A stretch of DNA of 64,000 nucleotides from Flavimobilis rhizosphaerae. Lineage in GTDB: Bacteria; Actinomycetota; Actinomycetes; Actinomycetales; Cellulomonadaceae. The notes under the pieces were generated by a model that did no database searches, had not been told where the DNA came from, and saw nothing but the letters and a program-made list of their open reading frames with translations. A program made the position numbers and the translations under genes. Shown here piece by piece: positions 55,143 through 63,599 of the stretch; the first letter of the stretch is position 1; every line of letters starts with the position of its first letter. The stretch is from positions 248,001 to 312,000 of the forward strand of contig NZ_JACZDF010000001.1 in assembly GCF_014852685.1 (NCBI RefSeq), written 5' to 3'.

Positions 55143-56360
55143 ATGGGAACCAGCACCCTCGACGCGTTCGACGACAGGCGTGACCGCGTCGCGCACGTCG
55201 GTGCGTCGCTCATCATCATCGAGACCTTCTACACCGTCACCGCCGCCTACCTGTGGGCCCAGGGCGTCTTCGCCCTGCCCGCGGCGATCGTCCCGTCGTG
55301 GCCCCGGTTCCTCATCAACCTCCTCACGGGCCTCGTCCTCGCCGGGGGTCTCGTCCTCACGAGAGCACACCGGTTCCGGCAGTTCTGGGGCGCGCTGCCC
55401 GCGCTCGTGCTCGCCGCCGCGGTCGCGGCCGGCGTGCGGCTCGGGATCTTCGTCGTCACGCGCGAGCTTCCCGACGCCCCCGGGATCCTCTGGGTCGAGA
55501 CGATCTCAGGGTTCGTGTTCTGCCTGGGAGCGGGCTGCCTGGGCTTCGCGTACGCGGCCGTCCGGCGTGCCGAGAGGCTCGAGGCGCGCTCCGCCGCGCA
55601 CGCCGCCTACCAGCGCGAGCTGGCCCTGCGGACGCTCGAGACCGAGGAAGTCCGCGTGCGACGGTCGATCGCCGAGGGTCTCCACGGAAGCCTCCAGCAG
55701 CGGCTCGTCATCGCGGCCGTCCAGGTCGACATGTTCATCGAGGAGACGCGCCGGCGCGGATTCGGCGACGAGGACGTCGAGGCGCTCATGGCGCTGCGCC
55801 GCGACCTCGACGACATCCGGGAGAACGACGTGCGCGCGACGAGCCGCATGCTCTACCCCGAGGGCATCGAGATCGGCGTCGTCCCTGCGGTGCGCATGCT
55901 GCTGCGCCGCCTGCCGACGGGGATCGCGACGCGCCTCCACGTCGGTGACGCGCTGAGGCGGCGCGACGACCCGGGCAACTCCGAGGTGCGGCCCGCGGAC
56001 CGGCTGCTCGTCGTACGCATCGTCGAGGAGGCCGTGACGAACGGGCTGCGGCACGGGCACGCGACGTCGTTCGACGTACGGCTCGATCTCGAGGGCGAGT
56101 CGACGATCGTCGTCGACGTCGCGAACAACGGCGCGGCCGTCGACATGAGTCGGGCGACGCACGGCTCGGGGACGCGCCGGCTGCGGGAACGGGTCGAGCT
56201 CGCGGGAGGGACGCTCGACGTCGGCTCCGACGTCGAGGCGTCACGCATCGCGTCGGGCGAGATTGACGGCAGGGCGCTGCACCACGCGCACCTGCGGGCG
56301 CGCGTCCCCGTGACGCGCGAGACGATCACGGGGCTCGGCCACCTGCCGTCGGACGGCTGA
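55143..56360 (+). CDS. NarX/DesK-type sensor histidine kinase
   Basis: A 405-residue protein with about four N-terminal membrane helices (residues about 22-135) and no obvious extracellular domain. A dimerisation region follows with RVRRSIAEGLHGSLQQRLVI; the family consensus is LHD, here LHG, so the phospho-acceptor His is kept but the adjacent acid is missing. The HATPase_c domain is at IVEEAVTNGLRHGHATSFDV and VDVANNGAAV. GATACT ends 6 bases before the ATG. It probably signals to the divergent LuxR regulator; the stimulus is unknown. Confidence 0.85.
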   Translation: MGTSTLDAFDDRRDRVAHVGASLIIIETFYTVTAAYLWAQGVFALPAAIVPSWPRFLINLLTGLVLAGGLVLTRAHRFRQFWGALPALVLAAAVAAGVRLGIFVVTRELPDAPGILWVETISGFVFCLGAGCLGFAYAAVRRAERLEARSAAHAAYQRELALRTLETEEVRVRRSIAEGLHGSLQQRLVIAAVQVDMFIEETRRRGFGDEDVEALMALRRDLDDIRENDVRATSRMLYPEGIEIGVVPAVRMLLRRLPTGIATRLHVGDALRRRDDPGNSEVRPADRLLVVRIVEEAVTNGLRHGHATSFDVRLDLEGESTIVVDVANNGAAVDMSRATHGSGTRRLRERVELAGGTLDVGSDVEASRIASGEIDGRALHHAHLRARVPVTRETITGLGHLPSDG

Positions 56361-56370
56361 GCGTCGCGCG

Positions 56371-57222
56371 TCAGCGGGGATCGGGACCGAGCGGCCCGGC
56401 CGTGGGACGCTTCGGGGTGCGGCCGTCGCCGGACGAGCGTCCCGTGAGCCGGCGCTGGACCCACGGGAGGGCGTGCTGCCGCATCCACACGGCGTTCTCG
56501 CGGGCACGCACCGACCAGGCCTCGGGCGTGAGCGCGTCGAGCGGCACGTCCCACGTGACGTCGGTCGGCTCGAGGCCGAGGGCCTCGAGCGCAGCCTCCG
56601 CGACGCGGCGGTGACCTTCGCTCGTGAGGTGGAGGCGGTCGACGTCCCAGAACCGCCAGTCCTTGATGAAGCGCATGCCCCACTGGTCGAGCACGTGAGC
56701 GCCGTGGCGGCGCGCGATCGACCACACGTGCGCGTTGAACGTGGCGACACGGGGTCGTGTGAGCCGCAGGAGCGCCGAGCCGTCGGCGTCGACGCCCGTC
56801 GCGAGGAGCACGTCGGCGCCGGTCTCGCGGACGCGAGCGACGGCGTTCTCGAGCCGGGCGGCGAGCCGGTCGACGTCGACGCCGGGGCGGAGGATGTCGT
56901 TGCCGCCGCCGACGATCGAGACGAGGTCGGGCTCGAGGTCGAGCGCTGCGGGCAGCTGGTCGGTGAGGATCGGTCCGAGGAGCCGGCCGCGGACCGCGAG
57001 GTTCGCGTACTCGACGCCGCCAGGGGTGCGGGCGTCGAGGTGCTCGGCGAGGCGGTCGGCCCAGCCGCGGCACGCGTCGGAGCCGGGCGTCTCGCGGTCC
57101 CAGAGGCCCTCGGTGAAGGAATCGCCGATCGCGACGTAGCGGCGCCAGCGGGGTGCGGGCGGGGGAGTCGGGGTCGCGTCGGTCGGGTGCTCGGTCGGGT
57201 GCTCGGTCGTCACAGCATCCAT
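56371..57222 (-). CDS. SGNH/GDSL hydrolase family protein
   Basis: A 283-residue predicted esterase: block I YVAIGDSFTEGLWDRE (nucleophile Ser), block II Gly in NLAVRGRLLG, block III IVGGGNDILRP (Asn), block V DRLHLTSEGHRRVA (Asp-x-x-His). No signal peptide, so cytoplasmic; substrate unknown. The start may be ATG 57222 (13-base overlap with ung) or GTG 57213 (GTGA overlap). The N-terminus is a short Thr/Pro repeat (TEHPTEHPTD). Confidence 0.88.
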   Translation of the reverse strand: MDAVTTEHPTEHPTDATPTPPPAPRWRRYVAIGDSFTEGLWDRETPGSDACRGWADRLAEHLDARTPGGVEYANLAVRGRLLGPILTDQLPAALDLEPDLVSIVGGGNDILRPGVDVDRLAARLENAVARVRETGADVLLATGVDADGSALLRLTRPRVATFNAHVWSIARRHGAHVLDQWGMRFIKDWRFWDVDRLHLTSEGHRRVAEAALEALGLEPTDVTWDVPLDALTPEAWSVRARENAVWMRQHALPWVQRRLTGRSSGDGRTPKRPTAGPLGPDPR

Positions 57223-57905
57223 CCTGCACCCGCGGGCGGGGTGAGGGACCAGTCGACGGGCGGGGCACCCTGGTCCTCGAGCGCGGCGGACGCGCGCGTG
57301 AAGGGCTTCGAGCCGAAGAATCCGCGGCGTGCCGAGAGCGGGCTCGGGTGCGCGGAGACGAGGACGGGGTGCCGCGTGAGCCGCGGGGCGAGGCGTTCGG
57401 CGTCCTTGCCCCAGAGGATCGCGACGAGCGGCGCGGGGCGTGCGTCGAGCAGGTCGACGACGTGGTCGGTGACGTGCTCCCAGCCGCGGCCCCGGTGCGA
57501 GCCCGCGTCGCCCGCGCGCACGGTGAGGACGCGGTTGAGGAGGAGGACGCCGCGGTCCGCCCACGCCGAGAGGTCGCCGCTCGTCGCGTCGGCGACGCCC
57601 GTGTCGGACGCGAGCTCGACGAGCACGTTGCGCAGCGAGCGGGGCAGCGGGCTCACGTCGGGTTCGCACGAGAACGCGAGGCCGTGCGCGTGGCCGGGCG
57701 TCGGGTAGGGGTCCTGCCCGACGACGAGGACGCGCACGTCGTCGAGCGGGCGGGTGAACGCGCGCATGATCTGGTGCCGGGGCGGCAGCACCTCGCGCCC
57801 TGCGGCCGCCTCGGCGTCGAGGAACGTCTCGATCTCGGCGAGGTGCGGCGCGACGGGGGCGAGGGCGCGGGCCCAGGTGGGGTGGACGTCGTCGAGGAGC
57901 GGCAC
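57210..57905 (-). CDS. ung: uracil-DNA glycosylase
   Basis: Family 1 UDG of 231 residues removing uracil from DNA. Water-activating motif VLVVGQDPYPTPGHAHGLAF (catalytic Asp), VLLLNRVLTVR, LVAILWGKDAERLA, and the leucine-intercalation loop VSAHPSPLSARRGFFGSKPF (catalytic His). The GTG at 57905 is supported by TAGCGT ending 8 bases upstream. The following SGNH gene overlaps it. Confidence 0.96.
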   Translation of the reverse strand: MPLLDDVHPTWARALAPVAPHLAEIETFLDAEAAAGREVLPPRHQIMRAFTRPLDDVRVLVVGQDPYPTPGHAHGLAFSCEPDVSPLPRSLRNVLVELASDTGVADATSGDLSAWADRGVLLLNRVLTVRAGDAGSHRGRGWEHVTDHVVDLLDARPAPLVAILWGKDAERLAPRLTRHPVLVSAHPSPLSARRGFFGSKPFTRASAALEDQGAPPVDWSLTPPAGAGWML

Positions 57906-58042
57906 GGGGACGACGCTACCGGCTGGTCGTCGGCGGGCGTGGCGCTGGCCGGGAGGAATGACACCCGTGTGGTTCGCGCGTACGATCGGCAGGAGCGTGG
58001 CCGCGGGCCGCGCGAGCGACCGACGAGACGAGGGAGGCGGCG

Positions 58043-58366
58043 GTGGCCGAGCTGCACGCGGTCCCCGACGAGCACGGGGACGCCACGACGACGGACGCAC
58101 CCGAGAGCCGTCCGTCGGGCCTGAGCGAGCGCGACGAGAAGATCCTCGCGTTCGAGCGTCAGTGGTGGAAGTACGCGGGCGCGAAGGAGCAGGCCGTGCG
58201 CGAGCTCTTCGACCTGCCTGCGACGCGGTACTACCAGGTCCTCAACGCGCTCATCGACACGCCCGAGGCCCTGGCGTTCGACCCGATGCTCGTCAAACGT
58301 CTGCGACGCCTGCGGTCGAGCCGGCACCGCGCGCGCAGCCAGCGGCGCCTCGGCGCCGAGGCCTGA
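58043..58366 (+). CDS. DUF3263 domain-containing protein
   Basis: A 107-residue small actinobacterial protein. The core KILAFERQWWKYAGAKEQAV, RELFDLPATRYYQVLNALID is a helix-turn-helix-like DUF3263 domain, followed by an Arg-rich tail (LRRLRSSRHRARSQRR). Possibly nucleic-acid binding; function unknown. GGGAGG lies 6 bases before the GTG. It is encoded just before a LytR_C protein, an order common in actinobacteria. Confidence 0.88.
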   Translation: MAELHAVPDEHGDATTTDAPESRPSGLSERDEKILAFERQWWKYAGAKEQAVRELFDLPATRYYQVLNALIDTPEALAFDPMLVKRLRRLRSSRHRARSQRRLGAEA

Positions 58367-58461
58367 GGCGGCCGGGCAGGCAGTTGATCTTCGCAACCTC
58401 TCCGCGTCCTGACCAGCCGCGCTGTGGTCGTCCGGCACGCACGCACCGGTAGCCTGTCCTC

Positions 58462-59106
58462 GTGAGCGGATACCCCTACCCGAACGACGAGTTCGACACC
58501 GAGCTCGACGACAGCCATGCCCTGGGCATCCACCACGCGCAGCGGTCGACGTGGAGCAAGGTATGGCCCTTCCTCGTCGTCATCGTCGTGTGCGCGGCCC
58601 TCGCCGCCGCGCTCGTCACGTGGTTCACCCTGCAGGGACGGCCTGGTTCGGCCGGGACGACGCCGCCCGCGACGACGGCCGCGCCCAGCGTCACGCCGAC
58701 GGAGAGCAGCGAGCCGACGTCGGCCGATTCCACGACGACCGACGAAGCATCGGACGAGCCGACGACCGAGGAACCGACGACGGAAGAGCCGACGACCGAG
58801 GCCCCGACGACCGAGGCCCCGACGACGCCCGAGCTCGACCGCTCGACCCCGATCCGTGTGCTCAACGCGACGCGCACGCAGGGCCTCGCCGCGACGCGCG
58901 TCTCGACCCTCAAGGGAGCCGGCTGGACGAACGTCGTCGGCGACAACTTCCCCGCCAGCTCGAACGCTCCCGCGACGTCGTCCGTCTGGTACCGCTCCGT
59001 CGACCTCGAGGACGAGGCGAAGCAGATCGCCAAGGACCTCGGGCTCGCCAACGTCACGCTCGTCGAGAGCCTGCGCGGCGACGTGTCCGTCATCCTCGTC
59101 GGCTGA
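58462..59106 (+). CDS. LytR C-terminal domain-containing protein, membrane-anchored
   Basis: A 214-residue protein: cytoplasmic N-terminus, one membrane helix (about residues 34-55), a Thr/Glu/Pro linker with repeated EEPTT/EAPTT pentads (about residues 95-122), then a LytR_C domain (RSTPIRVLNATRTQGLAATR, SSVWYRSVDLEDEAKQIAKD). It is probably extracytoplasmic and cell-wall associated. TAGCCT ends 7 bases before the GTG. Confidence 0.87.
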   Translation: MSGYPYPNDEFDTELDDSHALGIHHAQRSTWSKVWPFLVVIVVCAALAAALVTWFTLQGRPGSAGTTPPATTAAPSVTPTESSEPTSADSTTTDEASDEPTTEEPTTEEPTTEAPTTEAPTTPELDRSTPIRVLNATRTQGLAATRVSTLKGAGWTNVVGDNFPASSNAPATSSVWYRSVDLEDEAKQIAKDLGLANVTLVESLRGDVSVILVG

Positions 59107-59291
59107 CCCACGTTCGTCCCGTCGACCCCGGTGGCCGTGCCGCCGGGGTCGACGCACGTCCGGTGGCTTTGCTCGTTGTTGGTACGCGCCGGTCAACCCT
59201 TTCCTCCGAGCAGGTCGTTCCCCTAGGCTGGCGGTGTCCGTGACCCAACGGAGGGCGCGGTCGCACGTGAGAGACGAGCAAGGAGCAGTAC

Positions 59292-59495
59292 ATGGCCCAG
59301 GGCACGGTCAAGTGGTTCAACGCTGAGAAGGGCTTCGGGTTCATCACCCCGGCCGACGGCGGTCAGGACCTCTTCGTTCACTTCAGCGCGATCCAGACGG
59401 ACGGCTACCGGAGCCTCGACGAGGGCCAGTCCGTCGAGTTCGAGGTCGGCCAGGGCACCAAGGGCCCGCAGGCGGAGCAGGTCCGCCCCCTCTGA
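59292..59495 (+). CDS. cold-shock protein (CspA family)
   Basis: A 67-residue single cold-shock domain: [20 protein letters not shown] (RNP1 KGFGFI) and [14 protein letters not shown] (RNP2 LFVHF). RNA chaperone. The possible -10 TAGGCT at 59224-59229 implies a leader of about 60 nt, in keeping with the regulated leaders of csp genes. AAGGAG precedes the ATG. Confidence 0.96.
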   Translation: MAQGTVKWFNAEKGFGFITPADGGQDLFVHFSAIQTDGYRSLDEGQSVEFEVGQGTKGPQAEQVRPL

Positions 59496-59522
59496 TCTCG
59501 GTCGCAGCGCAGATCTTCCGGG

Positions 59523-59561
59523 ACGGCGCTCGGCAGCGGAGCCTCCGCTGCCGAGCGCCGT
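59523..59561. terminator. bidirectional hairpin between cspA and the GH15-like gene
   Basis: A 19-bp perfect inverted repeat (core GGCGCTCGGCAGCGGAG) almost without loop, between the two convergent stops. Confidence 0.8.
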
Positions 59562-59573
59562 CGCGCGTCGGGG

Positions 59574-60944
59574 CTACGGGAGGTCGTCGAGCGCGTCGAG
59601 CGCGAGAAGGACGTTCGCGCTCGACCACGCGAGCGGTGCGACCGCCGACGGCGAGCCGTCGGCGAGGACCTTTTCAGGGATCGCGCCCGACGACGTGCGG
59701 TGCGCGTCGACCCAGCCGAGCCAGTGCTCGGCCGTCGCGCGGTCACCGAGCGAGGCCGCGGTGAGCGCGTAGAGCGTCGTCTGCGGGGTCCACGAGATGC
59801 CGTCGGGTCGCCACGAACCGCCGGGTGCGAGGCCGCCCGCGGGACGCCTCATGGGAGCGACGCTCGCCCGCCACGCGGTCTCCGCGCCGACGAGCGGCTC
59901 GTCGACGAACGGCGGCAGGACGAAGGCCGTCGCGGCGTCCCGGGCGCCGCCCGTGACGTGCCGTGGATAGCCCCGGGCACCGAACGACTCCTCGACGCGC
60001 TCGCGCAGTCCCGACGCCGCGTCGGACGCAGCTCGGGCCCGGTCGGGTTCCGCGAGCAGCGTCCACGCGTCGGCGGCCGCCTCGAGCCCCGCAAGGAGCG
60101 GCGCGGCCGTGCCGAGCGTCGTCACCGACTCGCGCACCTCCCAGTAGTCGGGGGACGCGGGAGGCAGCCGGCGACCCCCGTCGGTGAGCGCGAGCGCGTG
60201 GTGCGTCGCACGCTCGAGGAGCCCGCGCAGACCGAGCGCGACGTCCGTCCGGGTCGGCGACGCCGCCTGCGCACCACCGTCGGGAACCGTCGCCGGCCCC
60301 TCGGGCGCGGCCTCGAGCACCTCGCCGAGAGCCCACAGGACCCAGCCCGTGCCGTCCGTCTGCGGGGCGCGGCCGTCCGGCGGCCCGGCGGCGTCGAGCG
60401 TGTAACGCGCCTCGAACGACCCGTCGTCGGCCTGCACGCGCGCGAGGAACCCCAGGACGCGCACCGCGTCGTCGACGTGACCCGTGCGTGCGAGCGCCGC
60501 CGCGACGAACGCGTTGTCCCGCGGCCACGCGTACCCCCATCGCTCGTGGAGCGCCGCTGGCACCGCCCCGTCGTCGCCGACGAGCGCGTGCAGGTCGGCG
60601 AGCGCACCGCGCGCCATGTCCTCGAAGGGCGTCCCCACGCCCGGGACGGTGCCCCCGTCGAGCCACGCCCGCTGCGCGGCCGCACGCTCGTCGAGCGCCG
60701 CTCTGCGCGCGGCGGGCGCGGCAGGCTCGTCGGGCACCCGCGTCCCCGGCAGGTACCGCTGGGTGGTGCCGGGAGCGACCGTCGCGACACCCTCCGGCGT
60801 CACCGTGAGCCCGTCCGCGTACAGCTCGATGACGTTGCCGTCGACGCCGCCCGAGGCCACGCCCGCCCCCGAGACGAACGCCGTCGCCACGAGGACCGTC
60901 GCCGTCGCCAGACCCGCGACCTGACGACCCCGGTGCGCACGCAT
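59574..60944 (-). CDS. secreted glycoside hydrolase family 15-like (alpha/alpha)6 protein
   Basis: A 456-residue exported protein. Signal peptide (RGRQVAGLATATVLVATAFV, cleavage near residues 30-35), then an (alpha/alpha)6 barrel-like region: ERWGYAWPRDNAFVAAALAR (the WxRDxxF element of GH15 glucoamylases), DGTGWVLWALGEVLEAAPEG, SPDYWEVRESVTTLGTAAPL, and a C-terminal ISWTPQTTLYALTAASLGDR. Possible role in glucan or trehalose hydrolysis; catalytic acids cannot be assigned with confidence. TACGGT ends 7 bases before the ATG at 60944. Confidence 0.65.
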   Translation of the reverse strand: MRAHRGRQVAGLATATVLVATAFVSGAGVASGGVDGNVIELYADGLTVTPEGVATVAPGTTQRYLPGTRVPDEPAAPAARRAALDERAAAQRAWLDGGTVPGVGTPFEDMARGALADLHALVGDDGAVPAALHERWGYAWPRDNAFVAAALARTGHVDDAVRVLGFLARVQADDGSFEARYTLDAAGPPDGRAPQTDGTGWVLWALGEVLEAAPEGPATVPDGGAQAASPTRTDVALGLRGLLERATHHALALTDGGRRLPPASPDYWEVRESVTTLGTAAPLLAGLEAAADAWTLLAEPDRARAASDAASGLRERVEESFGARGYPRHVTGGARDAATAFVLPPFVDEPLVGAETAWRASVAPMRRPAGGLAPGGSWRPDGISWTPQTTLYALTAASLGDRATAEHWLGWVDAHRTSSGAIPEKVLADGSPSAVAPLAWSSANVLLALDALDDLP

Positions 60945-61097
60945 GGGACGACCGTAACGGGTCGACCGCACCGGGCCCTGCGGCGTCCGCCCGCGTGACC
61001 GTCGGGGATGTCGGTGGCACGTGGGAGCGTGCGATGCACGCCGGTGACGGCCGGTACGGTGGGCGCGAGGACCGCAGCGGCGCGAGGGAGACGATCA

Positions 61098-63575
61098 GTG
61101 GTCAAGGCAGCAGAGACGGACCTGTCCGGGGTGCTCGAGGGCAGGAAGCAGTACCAGGTCCCGCTCTATCAGCGGCCGTACTCGTGGGGCCACGCGCAAT
61201 GTGCGCAGCTGTGGACCGACATCGTGGATCTCACCGCAGCGCGCCGCACGGATCCGAGCCTCACGCACTTCATCGGGTCCCTCGTCCTCACGCAGAGCCC
61301 CGACTTCGAGCTCGTCGGCGTCGCCAAGCTGCTCGTCGTCGACGGGCAGCAACGGCTCACGACCCTCTCGCTGCTCCTCGCCGCGCTGCGTGACCACCTC
61401 CGTGCCACGGGCGACGCGGCGCGCGCCGAGGGTGTGCAGGCGCAGTACCTCGCGAACGTCTACGACCGGGACGCCCCGCCCAAGCTCCTGCCGACCCTCG
61501 CCGACCGGGACGCCTATCTCGCGGTCGTACGCGCGGCACCCGAAGCGGGCGGCAGCGACAAGGTCGGCTCCGCCTACAACCACTTCCGCGCGTGGATCGC
61601 CGCGGCCGACGACCCCGACGACCCGCACGACCTCGAGGACATCGAGAACGCGGTCGTGCGCGGACTCTCGCTCGTCGTCGTCACCGCGGAGCGCGGTGAC
61701 AACGCCCACCGGATCTTCGAGTCCCTCAACAACACCGGGCTGCGTCTCGCCCAGTCCGACCTCCTCAAGAACTACCTCTTCATGCGGCTCGGAGAACGCA
61801 GTGAGGCGGTGTACGCCGACGTCTGGCTGCCGCTCGAGAAGAAGCTCGGCCCGGAGAACCTCGAGCTGCTCTTCTGGCTCGACCTCGTGCAGACGGACGA
61901 ACGCGCGCCGCAGTCCGAGACGTACGTCGGTCAGCAGAAGCGTCTCGAGCGGCTCACGCGCCCCGACGAGATTGAGGCCGAGGTCCGCCGGATCGCGCAG
62001 CTCGGCGACCTGCTCGCGACGATCCTCGACCCGTCCCGCGAGCCCGACGACGAGGTACGGGCCAGTCTCGTGAGGATCGCCGCGTGGGGGTCGACGACCG
62101 CGTACCCGCTCGTCATGCAGATCCTCGACCGTCGTCGCGCGGGCACTGCGACGACGGAGGAGGCAGCGCGTGCCTTGCGATACCTCGAGTCGTACTTCGT
62201 GCGGCGGGTCGTCGTGGGCCGTGCGACGGCGGGACTCAACCGGACGCTCCTGCAGGCCGTCGGCGCCGTGGCGGTGGGCGCGCGCCCCGACGTCGCGCTG
62301 CGGGACTTCCTCTCGCGCGGACGCAAGCACTTCGCGTCCGACGCCCAGGTGCGCGAGGCCGTGGCGAGCGTGCCCTTCTACTGGCAAGGACGCGGGCCCC
62401 AGCGCAAGCTCATCCTCCAGTGGATCGAGGCGTCCCACGGCCACAAGGAGGTCGTCGACCCCGCCAACCTCACGATCGAGCACGTGCTGCCGCAGACGAT
62501 GAGCCAGGCCGTGCGCGCCGACTTCGCCCCGAGCCTGCCCGAGGGCGCGGACGTCGTCGCTGAGCACGAGCGGATCGTCCATACCCTGGGGAACCTCACC
62601 CTCACGGGCTACAACCCGGAGCTCAGCAACCGCGTCTTCGCCCAGAAGCGGGTGCTGCTCGCCACGAGCGGGCTTCGCCTCAACCAGGCCATCGCCGAGC
62701 ACGAGTCCTGGGGTCTCGCCGAGATCCGCGCGCGGGGGGCCGCTCTTGCCGAGAAGATCATCGAGTTGTGGCCAGGACCGGACGAGAGCCTCGTCGGCAC
62801 GGAGGACCCGACCGTCCTGCACCGCCAGGTGGCCGGGATCGTCGCAGAGATCCCGGCGGGTCGGTGGACGACGCCCGACGAGGTCGCGCTCGTCGCGGGT
62901 GTTGCTCCGGCGGTCGTCGCGTCGGCGCTGGGTGCTGGTGGCGTGCCCGGTGCGTGGCGTGTGCTCGCGTCCGACGGCCTCCTCACGGATGTCGCGGGCC
63001 AGGAGGTCCGTGCCCGGCTCACGTCAGAGGGACTCGACCTCGACGACGAGGGACGCGCCGACCCCGACGCCTTCCTCCCGGCGGGCGACCTCGCCGCGCG
63101 GGCGGGGCTGGAGGTCGGCAGCGTGAGCGCCGGACGGCGGCGCCGGACCCGCAACGAGCCTTTGCGTGCTCAGCGCAGGGCGTTCCAGCAGAAGGTCATC
63201 GAGCTCGGCACCGCGACGTCGACGCGGATCCCGCGGTGGCCCGGGCCGCAGTCCCAGTACGCGGTTGACATCAGCATCGGGCGGCCCGGTGTCGTCGTCG
63301 AGCTCGCGCTCAACTCGCGCGAGCCGGCCGTGTACGTGTCGTTCTACATCCTCGACGACAAGGATCTCTACGCACGGCTGGTGGCGCGTCGCGCGGAGCT
63401 CGAGCGTGAGCTCGGTCCCGACCTCTTCTGGAAGAACGACGAGAAGTACAAGTCGTCGAGCGTCGTCGTGAGCCGCGGGGGTGACTGGCGTGACCCCGCG
63501 CAGTCCGACGAGCTTGCCCGGTGGGCCGTCGACACGATCGACAGGTTCGCCGAGGTGTTCCCGCGCTACATGTGA
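61098..63575 (+). CDS. GmrSD-like DUF262/DUF1524 protein with alkyltransferase-like module and DUF4268 end
   Basis: An 825-residue protein. DUF262 (GmrS-like, ParB-fold NTPase): YQVPLYQRPYSWG near residue 20, IGSLVLTQ, LLVVDGQQRLTTLS (DGQQR at 82-86), FESLNNTGLRLAQSDLLKNY. DUF1524 (GmrD-like HNH nuclease): LTIEHVLPQTM with His462, then HTLGNLTLTGYN. About residues 572-660: VAGIVAEIPAGRWTTPDEVA, ALVAGV, GGVPGAWRVLASDG, an alkyltransferase-like (MGMT DNA-binding) domain with Trp620 where MGMT has its acceptor Cys. C-terminus: KSSSVVVSRGGDWRDPAQSD, a DUF4268-like region. GGGAG lies 7 bases before the GTG. Probably a type IV restriction factor acting on modified DNA. Confidence 0.85.
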   Translation: MVKAAETDLSGVLEGRKQYQVPLYQRPYSWGHAQCAQLWTDIVDLTAARRTDPSLTHFIGSLVLTQSPDFELVGVAKLLVVDGQQRLTTLSLLLAALRDHLRATGDAARAEGVQAQYLANVYDRDAPPKLLPTLADRDAYLAVVRAAPEAGGSDKVGSAYNHFRAWIAAADDPDDPHDLEDIENAVVRGLSLVVVTAERGDNAHRIFESLNNTGLRLAQSDLLKNYLFMRLGERSEAVYADVWLPLEKKLGPENLELLFWLDLVQTDERAPQSETYVGQQKRLERLTRPDEIEAEVRRIAQLGDLLATILDPSREPDDEVRASLVRIAAWGSTTAYPLVMQILDRRRAGTATTEEAARALRYLESYFVRRVVVGRATAGLNRTLLQAVGAVAVGARPDVALRDFLSRGRKHFASDAQVREAVASVPFYWQGRGPQRKLILQWIEASHGHKEVVDPANLTIEHVLPQTMSQAVRADFAPSLPEGADVVAEHERIVHTLGNLTLTGYNPELSNRVFAQKRVLLATSGLRLNQAIAEHESWGLAEIRARGAALAEKIIELWPGPDESLVGTEDPTVLHRQVAGIVAEIPAGRWTTPDEVALVAGVAPAVVASALGAGGVPGAWRVLASDGLLTDVAGQEVRARLTSEGLDLDDEGRADPDAFLPAGDLAARAGLEVGSVSAGRRRRTRNEPLRAQRRAFQQKVIELGTATSTRIPRWPGPQSQYAVDISIGRPGVVVELALNSREPAVYVSFYILDDKDLYARLVARRAELERELGPDLFWKNDEKYKSSSVVVSRGGDWRDPAQSDELARWAVDTIDRFAEVFPRYM

Positions 63576-63599
63576 ACGGGTCACGACAGGAGGTCGCGG

